Both the position numbers and the translations under genes were made by a program. Below the pieces are notes generated by a model that saw only the letters and a program-made list of their open reading frames with translations, ran no database searches and was not told the origin of the DNA. A DNA stretch of 37,791 bases from Paracoccaceae bacterium (GTDB lineage Bacteria; Pseudomonadota; Alphaproteobacteria; Rhodobacterales; Rhodobacteraceae): positions 1-37,791 of the forward strand of contig CABXKH010000018.1 of the NCBI GenBank assembly GCA_902512685.1. The letters are read 5' to 3'. This document shows positions 8,845 to 16,400 of this stretch, piece after piece; the stretch's first letter is position 1, and each line of letters opens with the position of its first letter.

Positions 8845-9630
8845 CTATGCCACATGCACGAGGATATCGGTTGCCAACCGCATGCTGATCTCGGCGTGGC
8901 AATCTTGATCAAGTACATCAAAGAACTGATATTTTGAATAGGCCGTTGGTGTTGAGCAACGTCGGTATTTACTGATGCCAAGAACCTGTGAGTTGAGCGA
9001 TGAAATATCGCTTTCGGTTATAAACAATGGGTCGCTGTCGAATGAAAAAGAATTGGATTTATTTTGCATCCAAAGCAAAACAGTGGGTCTGTTGATCATG
9101 TTAAGCAAGCGTTTCATTTTATCGCACCAGGTAGTCCTGAGCGCGGTACTGATCAGTTGAAACCGATCGCAATCCATCAGGTTAAGATGGTGCAGCAGAT
9201 GTTTAGTGTAGTGGAACTCGGTGAAATCCACTTCCGGAAATATATCAACCAATGCCGGCAGGGCTTTGATAAACCGATCATTGCGGCGCGGATGTACCTT
9301 GTAATAGGGGTTGGACATGTTATGGGCCCCCATGACTTGCAAAACGCAAAACTGTGCGTTTTGCGCAATGTCAATCACCGCCTCATCTTTTAAATACAAA
9401 TCAGGGCCAGCATGAGTGACGCCCATGTTGACAACAGTTTGACCGATCAATCGTTCGGTCAGAATTGGAAACGGGGCAGGCACCGACTGGCCAAATGTTT
9501 CGCTGCCCCCGAGGCAAGCAATGTAAGGCTTACAAAAAGATTTTCGCGGACCGCGAAAAATATTCCGCGATACGCCATATTGACAAAGTGTGTAATCCAA
9601 AGCCCGAGGGCCGAGTTTTGTGTAGGTCAT
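8845..9630 (-). CDS. DUF6473-like protein of unknown function
   Basis: This 261-residue protein begins MTYTKLGPRALDYTLCQYGVSRNIFRGPRKSF and continues PYIACLGGSETFGQSVPAPFPILTERLIGQTVVNMGVTHAGPDLYL. I recognise this as the DUF6473 pattern seen in Roseobacter-group proteins. The early CLGGSETFG followed by a VNMGVTHAGPD block recalls the block I/II layout of SGNH-type hydrolases (GxS, then GxxxAG), but I cannot show a full catalytic set. No signal peptide or membrane segment is evident. It lies on the opposite strand between etfA and hbd and ends just past the etfA terminator, so it looks like an insertion into an otherwise conserved order. Function unknown. Confidence 0.75.
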   Translation of the reverse strand: MTYTKLGPRALDYTLCQYGVSRNIFRGPRKSFCKPYIACLGGSETFGQSVPAPFPILTERLIGQTVVNMGVTHAGPDLYLKDEAVIDIAQNAQFCVLQVMGAHNMSNPYYKVHPRRNDRFIKALPALVDIFPEVDFTEFHYTKHLLHHLNLMDCDRFQLISTALRTTWCDKMKRLLNMINRPTVLLWMQNKSNSFSFDSDPLFITESDISSLNSQVLGISKYRRCSTPTAYSKYQFFDVLDQDCHAEISMRLATDILVHVA

Positions 9631-9691
9631 ATCTCACCACCATTAAATCCCACTTTCAAGATGCACTGATTCCCTTGCCAAAGTCCTAAAA

Positions 9692-9714
9692 TGAAAACTT
9701 GATTAGAGTTTTCA
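9692..9714. promoter_or_regulatory. Inverted repeat upstream of hbd
   Basis: A perfect 8-bp inverted repeat TGAAAACT / AGTTTTCA with a 7-base spacer is centred about 80 bases before the hbd start. It could be an operator or a weak hairpin. It is AT-rich with no T-run typical of a terminator. No function is established from sequence alone. Confidence 0.35.
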
Positions 9715-9781
9715 CGACCTGCCCTTGCACCTTGGCTTGGCTGAGGCGTATTGTGCAGGAAAATCGGCAAGGGGCTTTGGC

Positions 9782-10657
9782 ATGGATGTAACTAAAATCG
9801 GGGTGATTGGCGCTGGCCAAATGGGAAATGGCATCGCCCATGTGATGGCATTGGCCGGATATCACGTGTGTTTGAACGATATCAGCGAAGATGTGCTGTC
9901 GCAGGCACTGACGCGGATCGACAAAAATATGATGCGGCAAGTCAAAAGTGGAAAAATCGCACAAGCGGATAAAGCTGCAGCCCTTGCTCGGATAACTACG
10001 ACACTTTCGATTGCTGACATCGGGCAATCCGATTTGGTGATCGAAGCAGCGACCGAGGATGAGCCCACCAAGCAAGTTATCTTTGATGCCTTAGTTCCGC
10101 ATATTCAGGATCATACGATCCTGACGTCGAACACTTCGTCGATTTCAATCACGCGGCTTGCAAGCCGTACTGGGCGGCCTGAAAAATTCATGGGCTTTCA
10201 CTTTATGAACCCTGTTCCAGTGATGCAATTGGTTGAATTGATACGCGGCATTGCCACAGATAAAGAAACCTATGATACCTGCCGCGCTGTGGTGGAAAAT
10301 CTGGGAAAAACACCGGCCAGCGCCGAAGATTTCCCGGCCTTTATCGTTAATCGAATTTTGATGCCGATGATCAATGAAGCTGTTTATACGCTCTATGAGG
10401 GCGTTGGGTCGGTCGAGTCTATTGATCAGTCCATGAAACTGGGTGCCAATCATCCGATGGGTCCGCTGGAGCTTGCCGATTTTATCGGGCTTGATACCTG
10501 TCTTGCAATTATGAATGTGCTGCATGACGGGCTGGCAGATACCAAATACCGGCCCTGTCCACTGATGACCAAATACGTCGAAGCCGGTTGGCTCGGGCGC
10601 AAAACAAAGCGCGGGTTTTACGATTACCGCGGCGATGTGCCGGTCCCTACCCGTTAG
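9782..10657 (+). CDS. 3-hydroxybutyryl-CoA / 3-hydroxyacyl-CoA dehydrogenase
   Basis: This 291-residue NAD(P)-dependent enzyme oxidises or reduces 3-hydroxyacyl-CoA and 3-oxoacyl-CoA. It shows the Rossmann motif IGVIGAGQMGNGIAHV near the start, ILTSNTSSISITRLA, and the catalytic region GFHFMNPVPVMQLVELI, followed by the C-terminal helical domain (VNRILMPMINEAVYTLYEGVGSVESIDQSMKLGANHPMGPLELADFIGLDT). Length is normal for Hbd/PaaH. The ATG at 9782 is preferred to the in-frame TTG at 9725 because homology starts at once after it. The last 11 bases overlap the convergent acyltransferase gene. Its place after etfBA fits beta-oxidation or acetoacetyl-CoA/PHB metabolism. Confidence 0.94.
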   Translation: MDVTKIGVIGAGQMGNGIAHVMALAGYHVCLNDISEDVLSQALTRIDKNMMRQVKSGKIAQADKAAALARITTTLSIADIGQSDLVIEAATEDEPTKQVIFDALVPHIQDHTILTSNTSSISITRLASRTGRPEKFMGFHFMNPVPVMQLVELIRGIATDKETYDTCRAVVENLGKTPASAEDFPAFIVNRILMPMINEAVYTLYEGVGSVESIDQSMKLGANHPMGPLELADFIGLDTCLAIMNVLHDGLADTKYRPCPLMTKYVEAGWLGRKTKRGFYDYRGDVPVPTR

Positions 10658-11549
10658 AAGGTGATCCTAATTTTAGGGTTTCCTCGCGCAACCAAGCGAC
10701 GAAACCGCGTGGGTTATCAACCCAATCCTGGATTATCGGGCGATCAATCAACGCACCAACTTTGGGGGCTTGGGGTTTGTTCATGGCGTGCACAACTTCA
10801 TAAAGCAAAAGGCCCTGACGTAGAGTTGGGGAAATTTGATTGGCGATCTGATACCATCGTGAGTTCGAACCAGGAAAGAACACTGGCAATACTTTGGCGT
10901 TTGAGCGTTGGATCATTTTGGCCGTAAAGGGGTTCCAATGGTCTTCGATTGCCGGTCCAAACATTGTTTGAGACGACGCCACAACGCCAGAGGGAAATAA
11001 CACCACAACGCCACCATCTTTAAGATGGCCCATGGCCTGTTTGCGCATCAAAAGATTTTTTTCCAGCGCGTTTTCTTCATGCGGAAACGGCACCGGGATC
11101 ATGAACTGATCAATTTCGGTTATTCCGGTAAGCAATGAACGGGTGAGAATTTTATAATCCGTTCTAACCCGGCCGATAAGTTCGGCCAGAACCATACCGT
11201 CAACCAATCCATGAGGATGATTAGAGGTGATAATCAAAGGGCCATCTTTAGGGATGCGGTCAATTTGCTCTTGAGGAGTTTTCAAGTCGATCCCGATTAA
11301 ATCAAGTGCTTGCTTCCAAAACGCCTGCCCATGCGGCACCCCCATCGCTTCGAACTGGCGGATTTTACGCAGCAACCGCAGCTTGCCAGTCAGGTACTCG
11401 ATAGTCTGAATGGTAATGCGTTGAGTTGGATTGGTGAACGTTGATGCGTATGACAGGCGTTGTCTGTCATATGGCGCTTCGGCAAGGGTTAATGGCGGCG
11501 GTGCCCCCGCAAGACTGGACAAAGGTTTATGGCGCAATTTATCGATCAC
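10647..11549 (-). CDS. Lysophospholipid acyltransferase family protein, OlsB/hemolysin-like
   Basis: This 300-residue protein probably transfers an acyl chain to a lysolipid or related acceptor at the membrane. The key block SNHPHGLVDG (residues 109-118) has the histidine-to-aspartate spacing of the hemolysin/OlsB-like branch (NHPxGxxDG) rather than the PlsC NHxxxxD spacing. Further blocks are IPVPFP, LKDGGVVVLFPSGVVA and VLPVFFPGSNSRWYQIA, which fit acyltransferase blocks II-IV. The start is GTG with an AAAGGGA upstream. It begins 21 bases after the HPr gene stop, so it is probably the last gene of the chvI-chvG-hprK-rapZ-EIIA-HPr cluster. The exact acceptor is unknown. Ornithine lipid synthesis is one possibility. 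Confidence 0.82.
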   Translation of the reverse strand: MIDKLRHKPLSSLAGAPPPLTLAEAPYDRQRLSYASTFTNPTQRITIQTIEYLTGKLRLLRKIRQFEAMGVPHGQAFWKQALDLIGIDLKTPQEQIDRIPKDGPLIITSNHPHGLVDGMVLAELIGRVRTDYKILTRSLLTGITEIDQFMIPVPFPHEENALEKNLLMRKQAMGHLKDGGVVVLFPSGVVASSQTMFGPAIEDHWNPFTAKMIQRSNAKVLPVFFPGSNSRWYQIANQISPTLRQGLLLYEVVHAMNKPQAPKVGALIDRPIIQDWVDNPRGFVAWLREETLKLGSPSNG

Positions 11550-11570
11550 TCAATGATCCCTTTGGGGCAT

Positions 11571-11849
11571 TTACTGGGCCTCACCAAAGCGATTTGCAAT
11601 CAATTGGCCGATGGCATTTGCAAGATCCAGGCTTTGCGTTCCTCGCGTGGTGACTTCGATCGTGCTGCCTTTCGATGCGGCCAACATCAATAGCCCCATG
11701 ATACTATCGCCGCAGGCCCCTAGGCCGTCTTTCATCACCTGGGCTGAGGCATCATAGGCTTCAACGGTTTCAACAAATTTTGCCGAAGCGCGAGCGTGCA
11801 GACCTTTTTCATTCACAATCTCAAACACCCGGGTGACTTTGCCGTTCAT
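11571..11849 (-). CDS. HPr-family phosphocarrier
   Basis: This 92-residue protein is an HPr/NPr-type phosphocarrier. The phosphoacceptor histidine is H18 in KGLHARAS, and the regulatory serine is S49 in GDSIMGLLMLAAS, the expected target of the HPr kinase encoded in the same cluster. It should receive phosphate from enzyme I (PtsP or PtsI, not in this window) and pass it to the EIIA encoded just upstream, with a 9-base gap. With no sugar permease nearby, the system is probably regulatory, as in other alphaproteobacteria. Confidence 0.94.
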   Translation of the reverse strand: MNGKVTRVFEIVNEKGLHARASAKFVETVEAYDASAQVMKDGLGACGDSIMGLLMLAASKGSTIEVTTRGTQSLDLANAIGQLIANRFGEAQ

Positions 11850-11858
11850 TTAAACTCC

Positions 11859-12242
11859 TTAGCCGTCGCAGCTATCAATATATTTACGGCCCGCTGCAAG
11901 CGCCGTGGAAACAGCTTCTTGAACCAAAAGATGCCGTGATTTGGCCAATTTGACCAGCATCGGCAGGTTAGCGCCATAGATAATCTTGCGGTTTTCCGGC
12001 TGGCAGGCCCGCAGCGATAGGTTCGACGGGCTGCTGCCAAACATATCAGTCACCACCACCACACCACATCCTGTATCCACGGCGTTTGCGGCGTCACAAA
12101 TCTCATCTTGTTTTTGTTGGCGATCATGGTCCGGTTCAATCGAAATAGCCACAATGCCCGCTTGCCGGCCAACCACATGCTCAACCGCATGAAGGTATTC
12201 TTTTGCCAATCCGCCGTGCGCGACGACTACGATACCTATCAC
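11859..12242 (-). CDS. PTS EIIA component, mannose family
   Basis: This 127-residue cytoplasmic protein has the EIIA-Man fold signature MIGIVVVAHGGLAKEYLHAVEHVVG, with the phosphorylated histidine H9 in VAHG, and a central VVVVTDMFGSSPSNLSL motif typical of the family. It is the short, stand-alone type that occurs beside HPr and HPr kinase in alphaproteobacteria, where no EIIB/EIIC transporter partner is present. It likely acts as a phosphorylation-dependent regulator of carbon and nitrogen metabolism. It is followed closely by the HPr gene and preceded by rapZ (27-base gap). Confidence 0.93.
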   Translation of the reverse strand: MIGIVVVAHGGLAKEYLHAVEHVVGRQAGIVAISIEPDHDRQQKQDEICDAANAVDTGCGVVVVTDMFGSSPSNLSLRACQPENRKIIYGANLPMLVKLAKSRHLLVQEAVSTALAAGRKYIDSCDG

Positions 12243-12269
12243 GCTCGTGCCTCCCTGCGACCAAACTGC

Positions 12270-13154
12270 TTATGGGTCATGGTTGGTAGAATTTCTTTCC
12301 AGTTCTCGATGCCTAATTGACACTTGCCACCCGCGCTCTGCAAGGGCTGCGGCCAAAGTTTCCGTAACGGCAACCGATCTATGTTGGCCGCCTGTGCAGC
12401 CAAAGCCGATGGAAAAGTGTGTTTTCCCTTCATCGGTGTATGCTGGCAGCAAAAAACAACTTAATTCAAGCAATCTTTCAAAAAATTCTGCGAATCGCGG
12501 GTCTTTTCGAACATAGGTTTGAACGGCTTTATGGGTGCCATTTTGTTCGCGAAGGGCCTCAACCCAATAGGGGTTTTGTAAAAACCGGCAGTCATACAAT
12601 GTGTCCACCCCACGCGGCAAACCGCGTTTATATGAAAAGGACTGCACCGAAATCGACAGCCCTTTGGAAGCGGAGGTTGAAAACCAGCGTTCGATATCAG
12701 CCCGCAATTCATGCGGGGTCATTTCTGATGTGTCGATCAATATATCCGCGCGTGCTTGAATTGGCTGCAAAAGGTCAAACTCGCGATCAATACCGATCTT
12801 GGGGGTTTCTGCAGGCGCCAGCGGATGGCGGCGTCGGGTTTCAGAAAAGCGATTTAGCAGCACATGACGATCACATCCGATAAAAAGCAAACTGGTTTCA
12901 ACATTTGTTTTATGGCTCAAAGCATGCAGCATATCCAGCATGCCATGAACTGAAAAATCGCGGTTTCTGGTGTCAAGTCCAACGGCCAGCGGTTTGGTCA
13001 TGCCGGCGGGTTCGACCACCCTTTGCAGTAATGTCAGAGGTAAGTTGTCAATGACTTCATACCCCAGGTCTTCCAAGGCGTTGATTGCAGTTGAGCGGCC
13101 AGCACCGGAAGGGCCGGTGACCAAAACCAATTTCATTGTGGAACTTGCCTGCAT
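12270..13154 (-). CDS. rapZ: RapZ-type nucleotide-binding protein (RNase adapter family)
   Basis: This protein of about 294 residues belongs to the RapZ/YvcJ family of P-loop nucleotide-binding proteins. Walker A GPSGAGRS is at 14-21, a Walker-B-like VGLDTRNRDF is near 58-67, and the conserved C-terminal block FSIGFGCTGGQHRSVAVTE is present. In Enterobacteria RapZ guides RNase E to GlmZ; in other bacteria the role is less clear. I chose ATG 13154 (homology begins about 7 residues later). ATG 13136 is equally possible, and both have weak ribosome binding sites. A longer in-frame extension to 13271 overlaps hprK and is rejected. It lies 10 bases after hprK. Confidence 0.93.
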   Translation of the reverse strand: MQASSTMKLVLVTGPSGAGRSTAINALEDLGYEVIDNLPLTLLQRVVEPAGMTKPLAVGLDTRNRDFSVHGMLDMLHALSHKTNVETSLLFIGCDRHVLLNRFSETRRRHPLAPAETPKIGIDREFDLLQPIQARADILIDTSEMTPHELRADIERWFSTSASKGLSISVQSFSYKRGLPRGVDTLYDCRFLQNPYWVEALREQNGTHKAVQTYVRKDPRFAEFFERLLELSCFLLPAYTDEGKTHFSIGFGCTGGQHRSVAVTETLAAALAERGWQVSIRHRELERNSTNHDP

Positions 13155-13164
13155 TGATCCGCTT

Positions 13165-13608
13165 TCACACGTCGTGTCGCACCCCATCCCTTGCCATGAT
13201 ATATAGGGCGGCGGGAAATGCGTCCAGCGGGGCGCGCCTAAATAGCGGTAAAGTGATACCGAAAAGCTCATAGGCTTCCGGTCTTGGTACTCTTTGGGTT
13301 TGAGCGGTCTCTAAATCAACCACAAGGGTGAGCGCGACATCCGAACGGGTTGGCGGGGTTAAAAACCCAAGGCCACGCGCTTCGATAAGATGCGAAATTG
13401 TTTCAGGGCAGCGCGCAATCAAATCCGTGTTTTCGCGCCTGATAATCGTTTGATCGTCTGCCACCAGTTCAGCGCCGAGTGCAATTAAATTTAGCGCTAA
13501 AGAGGATTTACCGCTGCCTGCTGGCCCACAGATCAACACGCCATTTCCGCTGACCGAAACACAACTGGCATGAAGCAAAACAGTTTCATTATCAAGTTGC
13601 ACTTTCAC
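13165..13608 (-). CDS. hprK: HPr kinase/phosphorylase, short alphaproteobacterial form
   Basis: This 147-residue protein corresponds to only the C-terminal catalytic domain of Gram-positive HprK, which is the normal short form in alphaproteobacteria. The Walker A motif GPAGSGKSS is at 28-36, followed by GAELVADDQTII with paired aspartates (51-52), and a late PRPEAYELFGITLPLF block. It should phosphorylate the serine of the HPr encoded downstream, linking metabolic state to the PTS. It sits directly after the ChvG sensor kinase gene with an 11-base gap, so transcription is probably shared with the envelope-stress two-component system. Confidence 0.92.
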   Translation of the reverse strand: MKVQLDNETVLLHASCVSVSGNGVLICGPAGSGKSSLALNLIALGAELVADDQTIIRRENTDLIARCPETISHLIEARGLGFLTPPTRSDVALTLVVDLETAQTQRVPRPEAYELFGITLPLFRRAPLDAFPAALYIMARDGVRHDV

Positions 13609-13619
13609 TGCGCCCCATT

Positions 13620-15338
13620 TTAAATTGGCAAACCCACGACAAAACGGGCGCCCAGAGGTTCAGAGTCAGCATCCGCTAAAGTCGGGTGAATGTTTTCCGC
13701 CCAGATCACACCATCATGCGCTTCGATGATCTGTTTTGAAATAGCCAATCCAAGTCCAGAATTATTTCCAAATTCGCTGGCAGGGCGTTCAGAGTAAAAC
13801 CGATTAAATACTTTGCTCAGCGCTTCTTGTGGAATTCCGGGGCCGGTATCTTCGACCACCACCAACACCCGGTTTTCGCGCACACGCACCCAGATGCGGA
13901 TCGCATCACCGTCTTGGCAAAAACTAGTTGCATTGCTGATCAAGTTTACAAAAACCTGGGCTAGTCTGGCTTCAAGACCGTTTACAAAAATTGTTTTGTC
14001 GGGAAAGTCGGAAATGAAATCAATCCCTTTGCCCTGAGCTTCGGCGCCAAGGTATTCTGCAAGGTTTCGAACCAAAGCCAATAAATCGAAAGTTTCTTGA
14101 TCTTCTTTGACCAATTCACTGTCCAAGCGCGATGCGTTTGAGATGTCGCTGACCAATCGGTCCAGGCGCCGCACATCATGGTCAATCACTTCAAGCAGTT
14201 TGGTGCGGTGATCGTCGCGTTTGCTGCGCTGCAACGTGCCGACTGCAGAGCGCAGCGAGGCCAGCGGATTTTTGATTTCATGAGCTACATCTGCTGCAAA
14301 CTGTTCATTGGATTCAATGCGATCATAAAGCGCTTCAACCATGCCGCGCAGGGCAGAGGAAAGTCGGCCAATTTCGTCGGTTCGGTCAGATAGATCAGGG
14401 ATGCGGATGCGTCCGCGGCTGACATTTTTTGCATTTTTTTCCCGCCCCAACTCAGCGGCGGTTGCCAGATCACGAAGCGGGGTGGAAATTGAGGATGCAA
14501 GGATAATGCTTAACACGATTGAAAACAGCGTTCCGATTAACATAAGTTGCAATGTTCGTTCTTGCTCTGATTTGACCAAGGCATCAATTTCACCTGCAGG
14601 GCTAACCAAGGCGACAACCCCCACCACAGTTTCCGATTGAAAAATAGGTGCCAAGGCCGTTACATGACCGCCGCCTTTGCCGGCTTGATGGTGGATCAAC
14701 TGTGTTTGGCCTAAAAGCGTGGGGCCAATGAGATTGCGCGCCTGCGCCTCTTTGTCATCGGCTTTGGACTCTGCCGCCGTGGATTGTGGGTTCAGTCTTT
14801 TAAAGGCCGACCAAAGGGCACTTAGCCCGTCAGTGATCGGTGTGCGGGGCGGCTGGTCATACGGCAGATTTTCTATTGCTATTCGGTTCATGCTTTCAAT
14901 CTTGCCAATCAGTGCGCCTTTTCCGGCAAAGACATAAAGTGATGATCCATAGCTCAATCTGAGCCCTTCAAGCGTGTCGTTTAATCCGTTGAGTGTAGAT
15001 GGGTTTTCTTGGTTATTTCCCATCCGAAAGGCAATTATATTTGCTGCTAGCTCGGCTTCGACAACCATCGCCTGCGATCGCTGTAAGACTAAACTGTCAC
15101 GAGCAGAGGAAAAATACAGCACGGCCGCGATTAGAATATTCAAAGCAATCAGGTTAAAGATCACAATTCTACGGGTCAAAGCAGAATGCCAAAATGCCCA
15201 AAATCCACCGCGCGAATGCCGGATGGCCATTTTTGCCTTGGGGCTATTTGTGCTATTTCGACGCTGCTGGTTAAACATTTTTGCAGATGTTCTCAACGCT
15301 GGGTCATCGTGATGTTTGATCGGGTCAATACCGGGCAT
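13620..15338 (-). CDS. chvG: Sensor histidine kinase ChvG
   Basis: This 572-residue inner-membrane kinase pairs with the response regulator encoded 5 bases upstream. It has a cytoplasmic basic N-terminus, a first membrane segment at about 57-78, a periplasmic sensor domain of about 185 residues, a second membrane segment at about 263-283, a HAMP domain up to about 345, the phosphoacceptor H353 in ADVAHEIKNPLASLRSA, and an HATPase domain with NLISNATSF, VEDTGPGIP and NSGLGLAISKQI. ChvG-type sensors respond to acid and envelope conditions and, in rhizobia, are held by periplasmic ExoR. No exoR gene is in the window. Length and order fit ChvG/ExoS. Confidence 0.94.
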   Translation of the reverse strand: MPGIDPIKHHDDPALRTSAKMFNQQRRNSTNSPKAKMAIRHSRGGFWAFWHSALTRRIVIFNLIALNILIAAVLYFSSARDSLVLQRSQAMVVEAELAANIIAFRMGNNQENPSTLNGLNDTLEGLRLSYGSSLYVFAGKGALIGKIESMNRIAIENLPYDQPPRTPITDGLSALWSAFKRLNPQSTAAESKADDKEAQARNLIGPTLLGQTQLIHHQAGKGGGHVTALAPIFQSETVVGVVALVSPAGEIDALVKSEQERTLQLMLIGTLFSIVLSIILASSISTPLRDLATAAELGREKNAKNVSRGRIRIPDLSDRTDEIGRLSSALRGMVEALYDRIESNEQFAADVAHEIKNPLASLRSAVGTLQRSKRDDHRTKLLEVIDHDVRRLDRLVSDISNASRLDSELVKEDQETFDLLALVRNLAEYLGAEAQGKGIDFISDFPDKTIFVNGLEARLAQVFVNLISNATSFCQDGDAIRIWVRVRENRVLVVVEDTGPGIPQEALSKVFNRFYSERPASEFGNNSGLGLAISKQIIEAHDGVIWAENIHPTLADADSEPLGARFVVGLPI

Positions 15339-15343
15339 AATAC

Positions 15344-16048
15344 TTATTCTTCGTTGTAACGATACCCAATCCCATAGAGGGTTTCGATGGCGGAAAAACT
15401 GTTATCAACGCTTCGCATTTTTTTTCGCAGACGTTTAATATGGCTATCGATCGTTCGATCATCAACGTAAATCTGTTCGTCATATGCTACATCCATCAAC
15501 TGATCACGGCTTTTGACAAATCCCGGTCGTTGCGCTAGCGCTTGCAGCAATAAAAACTCGGTCACTGTCAAGGTTACATTCAGGCCTTTCCATGTAACAG
15601 AATGGCGCAAGGGATCGATCGAAAGCTCGCCGCGCACCAAAACTTTTGTATCTTCGCTTTCTTCGCCGACGAGTTTTCCTTCATTGGCATCTTTGCGGCG
15701 CAGCAATGAGCGGATGCGCTCAAGTAAAAGCCTTTGGGAAAATGGCTTGGTCACATAATCATCAGCCCCCATGCGCAGGCCCAATATCTCATCTACTTCA
15801 TCATCTTTTGAGGTTAGAAAGATCACCGGTAATGAAGATTTCTGGCGCAACCTTTGAAGCAAATCCATACCATCCATGCGGGGCATTTTAATATCCAAAA
15901 TTGCCAAACCAGGCATTGAGCGGCTAAACGCATCCAACGCAGACTGCCCATCGGTATAGGTTTCAACATCAAAGCCTTCAGTTTCCAATGTCATTGAAAC
16001 AGATGTTAGAATGTTGCGGTCATCGTCCACCAAAGCAATTTTTGACAT
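15344..16048 (-). CDS. chvI: Response regulator ChvI, OmpR family
   Basis: This 234-residue regulator has a receiver domain with the acidic pocket VDDD (7-10), phosphoacceptor D52 in [13 protein letters not shown]79 and K101 in YVTKPF, and a C-terminal winged helix (about 137-231, ending [10 protein letters not shown]). It is the partner of ChvG. Known ChvI regulons in rhizobia include envelope, exopolysaccharide and central carbon genes. It is the first gene of a seven-gene minus-strand cluster and is divergent from pckA across a 352-base gap, an arrangement also found in Agrobacterium and Sinorhizobium. Confidence 0.95.
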   Translation of the reverse strand: MSKIALVDDDRNILTSVSMTLETEGFDVETYTDGQSALDAFSRSMPGLAILDIKMPRMDGMDLLQRLRQKSSLPVIFLTSKDDEVDEILGLRMGADDYVTKPFSQRLLLERIRSLLRRKDANEGKLVGEESEDTKVLVRGELSIDPLRHSVTWKGLNVTLTVTEFLLLQALAQRPGFVKSRDQLMDVAYDEQIYVDDRTIDSHIKRLRKKMRSVDNSFSAIETLYGIGYRYNEE

Positions 16049-16226
16049 AAAATCTCTTTCCTAAATATCCGCATAAACTGCTTGGAGTATGCCGTTGTCC
16101 TATGAATTTAATCAATGGCAAAACGTGATTCGCCTCTTTTTGTTGTAAAATGCCCGGAAACTGCGAAATTTGACGGCAGAAATGCGGCAATTTTATGCAT
16201 CCTAGTTTCTCATAGTGAACATGATG

Positions 16227-16254
16227 GCGCTAACTCTAAAATGGTTGCGCTAAC
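16227..16254. promoter_or_regulatory. Direct repeat GCGCTAAC x2
   Basis: Two identical copies of GCGCTAAC at 16227-16234 and 16247-16254 are spaced 20 bases start to start, about two helical turns. This is the layout expected for a dimeric OmpR-family regulator such as ChvI or another factor. Function is inferred. Confidence 0.35.
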
Positions 16255-16375
16255 GGACGTGCTGCGCTCTATTCATCTTGATAAACAACATGTTAAACCA
16301 AGTGCATCTGCGCCGGCAAAGTGCGCAGATCAGAGCGGTGTAGAAATGCCTTTTGCTTTGGGTGAAAAATTCAAT

Positions 16376-16390
16376 GCGCAAAATTTGCGC
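16376..16390. promoter_or_regulatory. 15-bp palindrome directly before the pckA ribosome binding site
   Basis: GCGCAAAATTTGCGC is a perfect 7-bp inverted repeat around one central base. It ends one base before the TAGGAG of pckA. The single-base centre makes an RNA hairpin unlikely without opening pairs, so a protein operator is more plausible. No specific regulator can be named. Confidence 0.45.
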
Positions 16391-16400
16391 TAGGAGCGAT

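Larger units (their letters stand above)
16049..16400. other. Divergent intergenic region between chvI and pckA
   Basis: This 352-base stretch holds no gene I can support. It must carry promoters for both directions. A 92-codon open frame at 16115-16393 has no recognisable domain and no clear ribosome binding site, so it is treated as chance. Two possible regulatory elements inside it are listed separately. Confidence 0.7.

Noticed and set aside
13155-13271. N-terminal extension of RapZ
   Set aside because: It overlaps the end of hprK in another frame and precedes the start of RapZ similarity.
16115-16393. 92-codon open frame between chvI and pckA
   Set aside because: No recognisable domain, no good ribosome binding site, and it runs through likely regulatory sequence up to the pckA ribosome binding site.
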